Source: [Actinomadura] parvosata subsp. kistnae
Lineage (GTDB): Bacteria > Actinomycetota > Actinomycetes > Streptosporangiales > Streptosporangiaceae
Direction of reading: 5' to 3'
NCBI RefSeq assembly: GCF_900323885.1
Contig: NZ_OOHJ01000023.1
Coordinates: 458,932 to 522,931 of the forward strand
Length of the DNA: 64,000 nucleotides
The position numbers were made by a program, and so were the translations under genes. The notes beneath the pieces were generated by a model, which did no database searches, had not been told where the DNA came from, and saw only the letters and a list, made by a program, of their open reading frames with translations. The first letter of the stretch is position 1. Each line of letters begins with the position of its first letter. Shown here one piece after another: positions 53,284 to 63,268 of the stretch.

Positions 53284-53943
53284 TCAGGACATTCCATTGG
53301 AAGCCTTGTAACTGGCCGCGTACGTCGGCACGTACTCCTGGCCGGACAGCCGCTGGATGGCGGCCATGATCTCGTCGGTCACCCGCCGCCGGTCACGCGC
53401 GCTGGTGTGCTCGCCCTCGAACCGCATCGGCGCCCCGATGGTGATGCCGATCGGCGCCGGCCTCGGCACCTTCGAGCCGAACGGCAGCACCTTCTCGGTG
53501 CCGCGCAGCGCCACCGGCAGCACCGGCGCGCCGGTCTTGAGCGTCAGCCAGGCCACGCCGACCTTGCCGCGGTAGAGGCGGCCGTCGGGGGAGCGGGTGC
53601 CCTCGGGGTGGATGCCGAACAGCTCGCCCCGCTCCAGCAGCGCGGCGGCGTCGTCGAGCATGGCCTGCGCGGCGTGCGCGCTCTCCCGGTCGATCGGCAG
53701 GCTGCCGCCCAGCCGCATGAAGAAGCCGGAGACGGGGTTGCCGTCGAAGTACTCGTTCTTGGCGGTGAACGTCACGTGCCGGGGCAGCAGCGCCGGCAGC
53801 AGGAACGAGTCGAGGACCGACAGGTGGTTGGCGGCCAGGATCGCGGGCCCGCTCCTCGGCACGTGGGCCGCGCCCGAGATGTGAGGCTTGCACATCGCGT
53901 GCGCGAGCGGAGCGGCGGCGAACTTGACCACTTCGTACAGCAA
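53284..53943 (-). CDS. 1-acyl-sn-glycerol-3-phosphate acyltransferase (PlsC type)
   Basis: A 219-residue acyltransferase with the four family blocks: NHLSVLDS (the HX4D catalytic motif), the GGSLPIDR block, FGIHPEGTRSPDG and VLPVALRGT. It makes phosphatidic acid from lysophosphatidic acid at the inner face of the membrane. The start is taken as TTG 53943 because AGGAG lies six bases before it and the protein then begins LLYEVVKFAAAPLAHAM; no ATG fits. Confidence 0.87.
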   Translation of the reverse strand: MLYEVVKFAAAPLAHAMCKPHISGAAHVPRSGPAILAANHLSVLDSFLLPALLPRHVTFTAKNEYFDGNPVSGFFMRLGGSLPIDRESAHAAQAMLDDAAALLERGELFGIHPEGTRSPDGRLYRGKVGVAWLTLKTGAPVLPVALRGTEKVLPFGSKVPRPAPIGITIGAPMRFEGEHTSARDRRRVTDEIMAAIQRLSGQEYVPTYAASYKASNGMS

Positions 53944-53989
53944 CGAGCTCTCCTGATCATCGGGCCGGTGGCCACCCCACCATAGGGCA

Positions 53990-54016
53990 GGCGCCCCGCC
54001 GGTGCGGCGGGACGCC
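53990..54016 (-). terminator. GC-rich hairpin upstream of plsC
   Basis: GGCGCCCCGCC (53990-54000) pairs with GGCGGGACGCC (54006-54016), one mismatch, five-base loop. It lies between the Nudix gene and plsC, both on the minus strand, and may end the Nudix transcript or act in the leader of plsC. Confidence 0.45.
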
Positions 54017-54032
54017 TGGGAAAAGCTGTTAG

Positions 54033-54139
54033 GCCGATGTGGCGGTCGCCTCCTCGGCGAGGTGCACAACACGGCTCCAGCCGGACGGTATTCCGTGAAG
54101 GCGGTAATTTGCGGCCCGGGGGACACTAACCACATCGGC
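54033..54139 (-). promoter_or_regulatory. possible structured leader with long-range stem
   Basis: GCCGATGTGG (54033-54042) and CCACATCGGC (54130-54139) are exact 10-base reverse complements 87 bases apart. The enclosed sequence contains further short stems (for example GGCGGTCGCC region, and ACGGTATTCCGT around 54085-54096). The element is followed on the minus strand by the GC-rich hairpin at 53990-54016. It resembles the layout of a cis-acting RNA but fits no riboswitch class that I recognise. Confidence 0.35.
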
Positions 54140-54210
54140 AATCTTGAGTTAAGCACACCGCCCGGCCCTGAAGGTAATCGCGCTCTCCCCTCGGGCCGCC
54201 CCTGGCAGGC

Positions 54211-54807
54211 TTATGTCCTGGTCCAGTGCGGTTGCGCCACATCGAAGACGCGTTGCTCCCGCCCCCGCAGCGCCACCTCCGCGAACTGCCACAGGATCGC
54301 CCCCGTCGGCGCGTGGATCACGATGGACGGCCCCAGCGGCATCTGCAGCAGCTCGCCCCGCCAGCGCGGCACCCCCGGCGCGAGGAAGCGCTCCAGCGGC
54401 ACCGCGTGCACCGACGCCACCTCCCGGGGGTCGGGCACCGGCCGCTGCCGGCCGCCGAACGCCACCACCGGCGTGATCACGAACCCGGAGTCGGTGACGA
54501 AGTCGTCGAGCAGCCCGGCCACCTGGACGCCGGTGATGCCGGTCTCCTCGGCCAGCTCGCGCAGCGCCGCGTCCTCAGGCCGCTCCCCGTCGTCGGCCCG
54601 CCCGCCGGGCAGCGCCCACTGGCCGGGGTTGCGGCCGCGCGCGGCCCGCCTGATCACCACGACGTACGGGGCGCCGTCGCGGTCTTCCAGCACGCACACG
54701 GTGACGCCGGCCCTGCGCACCCCGCCGGCCGGCGGCACCTGCCTGCGCTCGAAGGCGGCCAGCCGGGCGGTGACCTGCTCGCGCAGCGTGTCGATGGGCG
54801 TCAGCAC
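54211..54807 (-). CDS. Nudix hydrolase
   Basis: A 198-residue protein with the Nudix box G-x5-E-x7-REUxEExGU seen as GGRADDGERPEDAALRELAE followed by ETGI. The preceding RRAARGRNPGQWALPGGR fits the CoA pyrophosphatase-like group. It hydrolyses a nucleoside diphosphate derivative; which one is unknown. GTG 54807 is the start. It lies 12 bases after the histidine kinase stop on the same strand, so it may be the last gene of that operon. Confidence 0.88.
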   Translation of the reverse strand: MLTPIDTLREQVTARLAAFERRQVPPAGGVRRAGVTVCVLEDRDGAPYVVVIRRAARGRNPGQWALPGGRADDGERPEDAALRELAEETGITGVQVAGLLDDFVTDSGFVITPVVAFGGRQRPVPDPREVASVHAVPLERFLAPGVPRWRGELLQMPLGPSIVIHAPTGAILWQFAEVALRGREQRVFDVAQPHWTRT

Positions 54808-54819
54808 CGCTCCAGGATC

Positions 54820-55983
54820 TCACGCCGCCGCGCGCGGCAGCCGTACCTCCACCCGCAGCCCGCCTTCGGAGCGCGCCCGCGCCGTCACCGTGCCGCCGTG
54901 CGCGCTGACGATGGCCCGCACGATCGACAGCCCCAGCCCCGAGCCCTGCGAGGAGCGCACCCGGTCGCCCTGCAGCCGGCTGAACGGCTCGAACAGGTCC
55001 TCCACCTCGTACGCGGGCACCAGCGGCCCGGTGTTCTCCACCACGATCGAGCCATCCGCGACGGTCAGCCAGACGTGCCCGCCGTGCACGTTGTACTTGA
55101 TCGCGTTCTCCACCAGGTTGACCACGCACCGCTCCAGGAACAGCGGATCCCCCTCCACCAGCGCGGGCCGCAGGTCCTGGTGCAGCGTGACCGGCCGCTT
55201 GCGCGAGCGCGGGTCGATCTGCTCCAGCACCGTCCGCACCACCTGCTCCAGGTCCACCGCCCTGCGCACGGTGAGCTCCTGCTCGGACTGCGCGAGCAGG
55301 AGCAGCCCCTCGATCAGCCGCTCGTAGCGGGCGTTGGTGCCCAGCAGCGCCCTGGCCAGCGCCTTCAGGTCCTCCGACGCCGCCGGCTCCTCCAGCGACA
55401 CCTCCAGCACCGTACGGTTGACGGCCAGCGGCGTGCGCAACTCGTGCGAGGCGTTGGCGATGAAGCGGCGCTGCGCGTCGAACACCCGGCGCAGCCGGTC
55501 GAGCATCGCGTCGAACGTGTCGGCCAGCCGCCGCACCTCGTCGGGCGGGCCGCGCAGCCCGATCCGCTCGTGCAGCGTGCTCTCCGACAGCCGCTGCGCC
55601 GTCTCCGTCACCCGGTCCAGCGGGCGCAGCGCCCGGTCCGCGACCACGTACCCGAGCAGCAGCGCGATGATCCCCACCAGGATCATCACCAGCATCGACC
55701 AGCGCACCATCTCGCTCAGCACGCCGTCCACCCGGTACTCGATCTCGGCCCGGAACACCACGTCCCCCTCGGCCGGGTACGGCGCCGGCGCGGCGGCCCC
55801 CGGCGGCGGGCCCGTGACGCGCACGGGGCCGACCGCGAACTTCTGCGCCAGGGCCCGCGCGGTGATCCAGTACGTGAGCCAGAGCAGGATCGAGCCCGCG
55901 ACCAGGAACATCCCGCCGAACAGCAGGGTCAGCCGCAGCCGTAACCGCCGGGCGTTCCACCACCGCAGAGCACGGGCGGTCAC
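54820..55983 (-). CDS. sensor histidine kinase
   Basis: A 387-residue membrane kinase. Transmembrane helices at about 17-40 and 93-112 enclose a short extracytoplasmic loop of 50 residues; a HAMP domain follows, then the H-box FIANASHELRTPL with H180, the N-box NLVENAIKYN and the G-box SSQGSGLGLSIV. GTG 55983 overlaps the stop of the response regulator (GTGA). The small sensor loop suggests detection of an envelope or membrane signal. Its divergent neighbour is a lipoprotein/ABC exporter operon, a likely target. Confidence 0.92.
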   Translation of the reverse strand: MTARALRWWNARRLRLRLTLLFGGMFLVAGSILLWLTYWITARALAQKFAVGPVRVTGPPPGAAAPAPYPAEGDVVFRAEIEYRVDGVLSEMVRWSMLVMILVGIIALLLGYVVADRALRPLDRVTETAQRLSESTLHERIGLRGPPDEVRRLADTFDAMLDRLRRVFDAQRRFIANASHELRTPLAVNRTVLEVSLEEPAASEDLKALARALLGTNARYERLIEGLLLLAQSEQELTVRRAVDLEQVVRTVLEQIDPRSRKRPVTLHQDLRPALVEGDPLFLERCVVNLVENAIKYNVHGGHVWLTVADGSIVVENTGPLVPAYEVEDLFEPFSRLQGDRVRSSQGSGLGLSIVRAIVSAHGGTVTARARSEGGLRVEVRLPRAAA

Positions 55984-56633
55984 AGCCGGTATCCCTTGCC
56001 GGGCACGTTGTGGATCGCCGCCGGCAGGCCGAGCTTCTTGCGCAGCGAGGTGATCGTGACGCGCAGCGCGCCCGTGCCGGGCTCGGCGTACTCGTCCCAC
56101 ACGCTTCTGCGCAGCTCGCCGGAGGTGACCAGCGCGCCGTCCGCGCTCAGCAGCACCCGCAGCACGTCGAACTCCTTGCGGTTGAGCGAGACCGGGCGGC
56201 CGTCCCTGGCGACGGTGCGGCGGGCCGGGTCGAGCGCGATGCCGCCGCGTTCGAGCAGCGGCGCCGCCGACCTCGCCGAGCGCCGGGCCAGCGCCCTGAC
56301 CCGCGCCACCAGCTCGGCGAACGCGAACGGCTTGACCAGGTAGTCGTCCGCCCCCAGCGCCAGCCCGCCCACCTTGTCGCGGATCTGGCCCGCGGCGGTC
56401 AGCATGAGCACCCGCCCGCCCCGGCCGTCCGCGCGCAGCCGCCTGCACACGTCGTCGCCGTGCACGCCGGGCAGGTCACGGTCGAGCACCACGACGTCGT
56501 AGCCGACGTACGACGCCATCTCCAGCGCCTCCTGCCCGTCGTAGGCGACGTCCACGGCGATCGCGTGCAGCCTCAGACCGTGCGCGACCGCGTCCGCCAA
56601 CCGCTCTTCGTCCTCGACGACCAGCACTCGCAT
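55980..56633 (-). CDS. OmpR-family response regulator
   Basis: A 217-residue regulator. The receiver domain begins MRVLVVEDEERLADAVAHGL, with phospho-acceptor D51 in VVVLDRDLPG and the conserved Lys in YLVKPF. The C-terminal winged helix (PVSLNRKEFDVLRVLL, TGALRVTITSLRKKLG) ends VPGKGYRL. ATG 56633 is preferred to a start seven codons upstream. Coupled to the kinase gene by a GTGA overlap. Confidence 0.92.
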   Translation of the reverse strand: MRVLVVEDEERLADAVAHGLRLHAIAVDVAYDGQEALEMASYVGYDVVVLDRDLPGVHGDDVCRRLRADGRGGRVLMLTAAGQIRDKVGGLALGADDYLVKPFAFAELVARVRALARRSARSAAPLLERGGIALDPARRTVARDGRPVSLNRKEFDVLRVLLSADGALVTSGELRRSVWDEYAEPGTGALRVTITSLRKKLGLPAAIHNVPGKGYRL

Positions 56634-56665
56634 GCCCCGAGCGTGGCGGATCACGTGTTAGCGGC

Positions 56666-56681
56666 GGATAAGGGTTTATCC
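56666..56681. promoter_or_regulatory. inverted repeat in the divergent region before the exporter operon
   Basis: GGATAA (56666-56671) and TTATCC (56676-56681) form a perfect inverted repeat with a four-base spacer, between the response regulator and the lipoprotein gene. It could be a binding site of the response regulator; OmpR-family sites are more often direct repeats, so this is tentative. Confidence 0.4.
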
Positions 56682-56734
56682 GGTTCTAGCACCCCGTCGT
56701 CTGAAGTGGGGCCGCACCTTCAGAAGGAGGACTC

Positions 56735-57256
56735 ATGAAGGCACGGCTACTGCTGGCCGCCGCGGCACTGGCACTGAGCGGGTGCGGCGCCCCCGCCGCC
56801 CAGGACGACGGCGTGGTCAGCGCGGGCGGCGGGACGGCGTCCGCGACGCCCGCGGCCAGCCCGTCGGCGTCGCTGGACCCGGACCAGGCGGCGCTGAAGT
56901 TCGCGCAGTGCATGCGCGAGCACGGGATCGACATGCCCGACCCGCAGGAGGGCCGGATCATGCTCAAGATCCCCAAGGGCATGGACCAGAAGAAGGTCGA
57001 GCAGGCGCAGAAAGCCTGCCGGCCCATCATGGACGCCGTCGTCAACGCGGGGGAACGGCCCGCCGACGCCGCCGGGTTCGACCAGCTGGTCAAGTTCGCG
57101 CAGTGCATGCGCAAGCAGGGCATCGACATGGCCGACCCGCAGCCCGGCCAGCCGCTGCGGTTCGACGGCAGGGGCCAGTCGAAGGAGAAGCTGGAGGCCG
57201 CGCAGAAGGCGTGCGAGGAGTACGCGCCCGGCTTCGCCAAGAAGGAGACCCCATGA
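56735..57256 (+). CDS. lipoprotein with duplicated motif
   Basis: A 173-residue lipoprotein: signal peptide MKARLLLAAAALAL, lipobox LSGC with C17 as the lipidated residue, and an Ala/Ser/Pro-rich linker. Two similar units follow, KFAQCMREHGIDMPDPQ and KFAQCMRKQGIDMADPQ, each trailed by a QKAC motif, giving four conserved cysteines. AGAAGGAGG precedes ATG 56735. It is the first gene of the adaptor/ABC operon and overlaps the adaptor gene by four bases. The function is unknown; it might bind the exported substrate or a cofactor. Confidence 0.85.
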   Translation: MKARLLLAAAALALSGCGAPAAQDDGVVSAGGGTASATPAASPSASLDPDQAALKFAQCMREHGIDMPDPQEGRIMLKIPKGMDQKKVEQAQKACRPIMDAVVNAGERPADAAGFDQLVKFAQCMRKQGIDMADPQPGQPLRFDGRGQSKEKLEAAQKACEEYAPGFAKKETP

Positions 57257-58307
57257 GGAAGGGCCTCCTGCTCGGCGGCGGCACCCTGCTGGCCCTCGCC
57301 GCGACCTGGACCGCCGTCGCCGCGCTCAACGACGTAGGACCCGGCGCCGCGACACCGTCGAGGCCGCCGGTCCCCGCCACCGCCGACGTGACCAGGCAGG
57401 ACCTCGTGGAGACGAAGACGGTGTCCGGCTCGCTGACGTACGCGGGCGAACGCCGGATCCCCTCCGGCGCCTCCGGCACGGTGACCTGGGCGCCCGCCCA
57501 GGGTGCGGTGATCCGCCGCGGCCGACCGCTGCTCAAGGTGGACAGGAAACCCCTGGTCCTCATGTACGGGCGGCTGCCGCTCTACCGCACCCTCCAGCGC
57601 GGCGTGTCCGACGGGCCCGACGTCGAGCAGCTCGAACGCAACCTCAAGGCGCTCGGCCACGGCGACTACCTCACCGTGGACGACCACTTCAGCTACGCCA
57701 CCGAGCAGGCCGTCAAGGAGTGGCAGGACGAGCGCGGGCTGGCGGAGACCGGGCGGGTCGACGCGGCCCAGGTCGTCTTCCAGCCGGCCGCCGTACGCGT
57801 GACCGGCGTCGACGCCGAGCTCGGCGACAGGACCACGCCGGGGCGGCAGGCGCTCACCGTCAGCGGCCTGCGCCGCCTCGTCCACGTGGACCTCGACACC
57901 GGCGACCAGGCACTCGCCCGCAAGGGCGCCCCCGTGACCGTGACGCTGCCCGGCGGCGAGCGCGCCAAGGGCGCCGTCACCTCCGTCGGCACCGTCGCCG
58001 AGACCTCCGGCGACGAGCAGGACCCCACCACCACCATCGACGTGGAGATCACGCTCGCCAAACCGCCCAGGAGCCGGCTCGACCAGGCGCCGGTGGAGGT
58101 CGAGATGCAGAGCGAGCGGCACAAGAACGTGCTGGCCGTCCCGGTCGAGGCGCTGCTGGCGCTGCGCGAGGGCGGCTACGGCGTCGAGGTCGTCGAGGGC
58201 GGCACCTCCCGGGTCGTCGCGGTGCGCACGGGGGCGTTCGGGGGCGGGCTGGTGGAGGTCGAAGGGCCGGGGCTGGCCGAAGGCATGAAGGTCGGGGTGC
58301 CGGCCAC

Positions 58308-58311
<4 letters not shown>
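57253..58311 (+). CDS. export adaptor (membrane fusion protein) with peptidoglycan-binding domain
   Basis: A 352-residue protein with an N-terminal signal anchor (residues 5-25). It has a beta-barrel/lipoyl-type part split by a PG_binding_1 domain (LERNLKALGHGDYLTVDDHFSYATEQAVKEWQDERGL) and C-terminal MFP-like segments (VEVEMQSERHKNVLAVPVEALLAL). In actinomycetes such proteins bridge MacB-type ABC transporters and the cell wall. It overlaps both neighbours by four bases. Confidence 0.85.
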
Positions 58312-59179
<868 letters not shown>

Positions 59180-59180
<1 letters not shown>

Positions 59181-60508
59181 TGACGGACGACACCCCGAAC
59201 CCCCCGCCCGCCTCGGATCGGCCGGCGCTGAGGCGACCAGGACCGGAGCGGTCCGAGCCAGGGCGGCCTGGAGTGGAGCGGCCGGGGGCGGAGCGGCACG
59301 AGCCGGTGTGGCGGGTGGACGAGCCGCTGGTGCCGGGGCGGCTCGGGGTCGCCGACGTGGTGCGGGTCGGGGCGGCCGGGTTGCGGGCCAGGCCGACCCG
59401 GGTGGTGCTGTCCGCGCTCGGCATCGCCATCGGCATCGCCACCATGATCGCCGTGATCGGCATCTCGTCGTCGTCCCGCGAGCAGCTCCTGCGGCAGCTC
59501 GACCGGCTCGGCACGAACCTGCTCACCGTCACCCCGGGCAGGACCATGTTCGGCGAGGACGCCAAGCTGCCCACCACGGCGCTGGCCATGGTGCAACGCA
59601 TCCGCCCCGTCCGCACCGCCGCCGCCACCGGCACCGTCGAGGCCACCGTGCGCCGCAACGACCGCATCCCCGAAGCCGTCACCGGCGGCATCGCCGTCCA
59701 GGCGGCCAGCACCGGCCTGCTGGACACCCTGGAGGGCGCCGTGGTCAAGGGCGCCTGGCTGAACGACGCCACGGCCCGGCAACCGGCCGTCGTCCTCGGC
59801 GCGACCGCCGCCGAACGGCTCGGCCTGGCCAGGACCGGGGTGCGGGTGTGGATGGGCGGGCGGTGGTTCACCGTCATCGGGATACTCGGGCCGATGCCGC
59901 TCTCTCCCGAGATCGAGCGCTCCGCCCTGGTCGGCTTCCCCGCCGCGCGGGAACTGCTCGGCTTCGACGGCTACCCCACCAGCATCTACGAGCGTTCCTC
60001 CGACGCGACGGTGGAGCAGGTGCGCGAGGCGCTGCCCCGTACCGTCAACCCGGAGAGCCCCGACGAGGTCACCGTCAGCCGCCCGTCGGACGCGCTGGCG
60101 GCCAAGGCCGCCGCCGCGGGCGCCTTCACCGGCCTGCTGCTCGGGCTCGGCGCGGTGGCGCTGCTCGTCGGCGGGGTCGGCGTGGCCAACACCATGGTCA
60201 TCTCGGTCCTGGAACGCCGCCGCGAGATCGGGCTGCGGCGCTCCCTGGGGGCCACCCGGGGGCAGGTACGCGTCCAGTTCCTGGCGGAGTCGCTGCTGCT
60301 GTCGGCACTGGGCGGGGTGGCGGGCGCCGTCCTCGGCGCGCTGGCCACCACCGTGTACGCGGTGTCGCGTGGCTGGCCGGCCGTCGTGCCGCCCTGGGCG
60401 CTCGGCGGAGCCGTCGTCGCCACCCTCGTGATCGGCACGGCTGCGGGCATCTACCCGGCCATGCGCGCCGCCCGCCTGTCACCGACCGTCGCGCTGGCCG
60501 CCGCCTGA
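59180..60508 (+). CDS. MacB/FtsX-type ABC transporter permease
   Basis: A 442-residue permease. After a Pro/Arg/Glu-rich 55-residue N-terminus, one helix (VVLSALGIAIGIATMIAVIG) precedes a large extracytoplasmic MacB periplasmic core domain. Three C-terminal helices follow (ending GAVVATLVIGTAAGIYPAMRAARLSP). The motif ERRREIGLRRSLGATRGQV between them is the coupling segment of the family. With the ATPase and adaptor it forms a mechanotransmission-type exporter of peptides, antibiotics or lipoproteins. Confidence 0.9.
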
Positions 60509-60513
60509 GGGTG

Positions 60514-60576
60514 TCATCGCGAGGTGACCTGAGGGGTCATCGCAAGGTGAGCTGCGGGGTCATCGCGGGGTGAGCA
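60514..60576. repeat. 23-bp tandem repeat spanning a stop codon
   Basis: Three copies of a 23-base unit beginning TCATCGC start at 60514, 60537 and 60560. The last copy contains the final codons and the stop of the membrane protein gene on the minus strand. The other two repeat this terminus into the 51-base gap between the convergent genes. Confidence 0.7.
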
Positions 60577-61147
60577 GGATGCTGAGCAACGTCCCCAGCA
60601 GCATCCCGGCCCCCGCCGCGATCGCGGCCCACCGCCCCAGGGGCTCGCCCCGCACATGCCCGACGACCCCCAGCACGACCCCGGCCAGGCCGAACAGGAC
60701 CGGCAGGTAGAGCACGGCCACGGCCCCGCAGACGCACCCGATCACGGACGCGACCTGATCCACCACCTTGGGCCCCCGCACCCCGGCCCCTTGCACCCAC
60801 CGCACCGCCCCGCCGAGACCGGACACGGCACCGTCGCCCGGACCGGGCGGGGCACCGCCGTCGGCCGCGCCACCGCGATCGGTCGCGCGGGGCGCGTGGC
60901 CTGTGCCATGTGAGGCGTCGGCGCCATGAGGCGGGGTGCCAGCGGTGGCCGCGCCGGCGTCGTCGGTGGCGTCGCTCCGTGCGCTCGTGTCCTCGCCCTC
61001 AGACGGGCTGCTGCCGCCGGGCGTGCCACCGCCGCTCGGCGGGCCGCTCCGGTCGGCGGAGGGCGTGTCGCCGGCGTCGGGGGAGTGGTCCTCGCCTGAC
61101 GCGCGGCCCGCGTCCGGCGGGTGGTCGGCGGCGGGCGGTGGGGGCAC
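60560..61147 (-). CDS. membrane protein with long disordered N-terminus
   Basis: A 195-residue protein. Residues 1-110 are rich in Pro, Gly, Ser, Asp and Thr and probably disordered; residues 125-160 and 168-190 hold two transmembrane segments (VASVIGCVCGAVAVLYLPVLFGL region and AAIAAGAGMLLGTLLSIL). This DUF4190-like arrangement is common in actinobacteria, with unknown function. GTG 61147 is six bases after AAGGAG and is preferred to the start at 61183. Confidence 0.7.
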   Translation of the reverse strand: MPPPPAADHPPDAGRASGEDHSPDAGDTPSADRSGPPSGGGTPGGSSPSEGEDTSARSDATDDAGAATAGTPPHGADASHGTGHAPRATDRGGAADGGAPPGPGDGAVSGLGGAVRWVQGAGVRGPKVVDQVASVIGCVCGAVAVLYLPVLFGLAGVVLGVVGHVRGEPLGRWAAIAAGAGMLLGTLLSILLTPR

Positions 61148-61218
61148 GCGGGGCTCCTTTCGGAGGGTGCACACATCACACACCGGGCGGAAGCGTCATG
61201 TCGAGAAATATGTGCATT

Positions 61219-63201
61219 TCAGGAGGCATGGGCGAGTTGCGGCGGAAGGGGGCGGGTGTGGATGACGTCGAGGCGGGAGACGGCGCGGGTGAGGGCGACG
61301 TAGAGCCGGTTGAGCCCGCGCCGCTCCGCCTCCACGATGGCGGCGGGCTCGGCGACGATGACGTGGTCGTACTCCAGCCCCTTGCACAAAGAGGCCGGCA
61401 GCACGCTGAGGCACCCGTTCACGTCGAGGCCTTCGTTCCACAGTGCGGCGGTGATCGCCTCCGTGTCCGCGTCCGCCGTGATCACCCCGATCGACCCCTC
61501 GAACGCGAACGCCTCCCGCACCGCCTCCACCACCCCCTTCTCCAGCCCGGGCACCCGCAGCACCCGCAGCCGCCCGTCGGAGCGGTACGAGCGGGTGGCG
61601 GGGACGTCCACGGGCAGGGCGGCCAGCAGGGTGTTGGCCAGCTCCACGACGGCGGCGGGCACCCGGAAGCCGGTGGTGAGCGCGATGACCCGGCCGTCGG
61701 GCTTGCCGAGCAGTTCGAGGCGTTCGGGCCAGGACGTGGCCGCCCACGGCGTGGTGCCCTGGGCGAGGTCGCCGAGCACGGTCAGCGAGCCGTGCTCGCT
61801 GCGCCTGGCCACGGCCCGGCACTCCATGGGGGACAGGTCCTGGGCCTCGTCCACGATGACGTGGCCGTAGCCGCGCGGGCGTTCGATCATGGCGGCGAGC
61901 TCGTCGAGCAGCACCAGGTCGGCGGCCGACCACTTGGCGCTCTTGGCGCTGCGCGGGGGCCTGCGCCAGGTCAGGGCGGCGCGTTCGGCGTCGGTGAGCA
62001 GGCCGGCGGCGGGGTCGGGGGCGCCGGGGGAGGGGCCGCGCAGCAGCTCGTACAGGACCTCCTCCGGTTTTGCGGACGGCCAGACCTGGTCGAGCCACGG
62101 GGTGACGCCGCGCCCGATCTTGCGCAGCCAGGCGGCGTTGGCGGTCTGTCCGCGTGCCTCGGCCTGGCGGCGGATGGCTTCGACGACGCGGGCCCTGACG
62201 CGTTCGCGGCCGACGCCGTAGGGGAGGGATTCGCGGCGGGTGTCGTCGACGACGCGGCGCAGCTCGTCCTCGTACACCCGCCAGCGGTAGGAGCCGTCGG
62301 GCACCGCGACCGGCTCGGCCGGCTTGGCGATCCGCCCGTACAGGGCCTTGTGCAGCACCCGCGCCATGCGGGCGTCGTGCTTGACCACGGCCGTTGCCTC
62401 GTCGTCGGTGGCCGTGACGGGGACGGTGGCCAGCAGTCGCTCCAGCGTCGTCTGCTCGACGTCCACCTCGCCGAGCGCCGGCAGGACGGCCGAGATGTAG
62501 CCCAGGAAGGCCCGGTTGGGGCCGAGGACGAGCACGCCGGCGCGTTCGAGGCGCTGCCGGTGGGCGTAGAGCAGGTACGCGGCCCGGTGCAGGCCGACCG
62601 CGGTCTTGCCGGTGCCGGGGGCGCCCTGGACGCAGATCGTGGTGTCGAGGCCGGCGCGGACCAGGTCGTCCTGCTCGGGCTGGATGGTGGCGACGATGTC
62701 GCGCATGGGGCCGACGCGGGGGCGTTCGATCTCGGCGGCGAGGATCTTGCTCTCGCCCTCCTCGCCGCGCGAGAGGCGTTCGTCCTCGAAGCCGGTGAGG
62801 GTGGTGCCGGACCAGCCGAAGCGGCGCCGCACGTCGACGCCCTGCGGGTCGCGGGCGCTGGCCCGGTAGAAGGCGCGGGAGACGGGCGCGCGCCAGTCGA
62901 TCACGACGGGCGGGCCGCCGTGCTCGCCGGTGATGTGCCGGCGGCCGATGTGGTACGCCCGGCCGGCGTGCTCGGCGGAGCCGGGGCCGAAGTCGAGCCG
63001 CCCGAAGAACGGCGGGCCCTCGGGCTCCTCGCTCAGCTCCTTGGCCAGGCTCTTGAGGTGCCGGCCGAGGCGTTCGGCGCTGTAGCGGTCGCCGGCCACG
63101 GTCTCTCCGACGATCACGTTGTTCCGCGCGCCGTCCAGCATGCGGCGCAGGCCGGCCTTGCAGCGTTCGACGTACTCCCGCTCGTCGTCGAGCGTCGCCA
63201 T
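61219..63201 (-). CDS. HelD-like superfamily 1 helicase (RNA polymerase recycling factor type)
   Basis: A 660-residue UvrD/Rep-related ATPase: N-terminal coiled coil (DDEREYVERCKAGLRRMLDG), Walker A QGAPGTGKTAVGLHRAAYLL, Walker B VIVDEAQDLSP near residue 450, and the C-terminal motifs CKGLEYDHVIV and NRLYVALTRAVSRL. The composition fits HelD/HelR, which binds RNA polymerase, removes it from DNA and in actinobacteria can protect it from rifamycins. ATG 63201 lies four bases after GGGAGG; GTG 63204 is the alternative. It is divergent from a TetR gene across a shared operator. Confidence 0.87.
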   Translation of the reverse strand: MATLDDEREYVERCKAGLRRMLDGARNNVIVGETVAGDRYSAERLGRHLKSLAKELSEEPEGPPFFGRLDFGPGSAEHAGRAYHIGRRHITGEHGGPPVVIDWRAPVSRAFYRASARDPQGVDVRRRFGWSGTTLTGFEDERLSRGEEGESKILAAEIERPRVGPMRDIVATIQPEQDDLVRAGLDTTICVQGAPGTGKTAVGLHRAAYLLYAHRQRLERAGVLVLGPNRAFLGYISAVLPALGEVDVEQTTLERLLATVPVTATDDEATAVVKHDARMARVLHKALYGRIAKPAEPVAVPDGSYRWRVYEDELRRVVDDTRRESLPYGVGRERVRARVVEAIRRQAEARGQTANAAWLRKIGRGVTPWLDQVWPSAKPEEVLYELLRGPSPGAPDPAAGLLTDAERAALTWRRPPRSAKSAKWSAADLVLLDELAAMIERPRGYGHVIVDEAQDLSPMECRAVARRSEHGSLTVLGDLAQGTTPWAATSWPERLELLGKPDGRVIALTTGFRVPAAVVELANTLLAALPVDVPATRSYRSDGRLRVLRVPGLEKGVVEAVREAFAFEGSIGVITADADTEAITAALWNEGLDVNGCLSVLPASLCKGLEYDHVIVAEPAAIVEAERRGLNRLYVALTRAVSRLDVIHTRPLPPQLAHAS

Positions 63202-63214
63202 CACACCTCCCAGA

Positions 63215-63262
63215 AGTGTTAACTCGGTTAAGATATTAACCAGGTTAACACTTTGCTAGGCT
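63215..63262. promoter_or_regulatory. two-tier TetR operator and -10 box between the HelD-like and TetR genes
   Basis: The outer arms AGTGTTAAC (63215-63223) and GTTAACACT (63244-63252) and the inner arms GGTTAA (63226-63231) and TTAACC (63236-63241) are all perfect and share one centre, giving a 38-base symmetrical element. TAGGCT at 63257-63262 is the -10 of the TetR gene, whose ATG 63269 is the expected transcript start. The repeated GTTAA word suggests two dimers binding side by side. Confidence 0.75.
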
Positions 63263-63268
63263 GTGCTC

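Noticed and set aside
54002..55944. Plus-strand frames opposite the Nudix and kinase genes
   Set aside because: Antisense shadows; the minus-strand genes carry the complete Nudix box and kinase motifs.
63202..63268. Rifamycin-associated element upstream of the HelD-like gene
   Set aside because: No GGGGCTTGC...GCAAGGCCC-like palindrome is present; the symmetry seen is built from GTTAA words and fits the divergent TetR gene.
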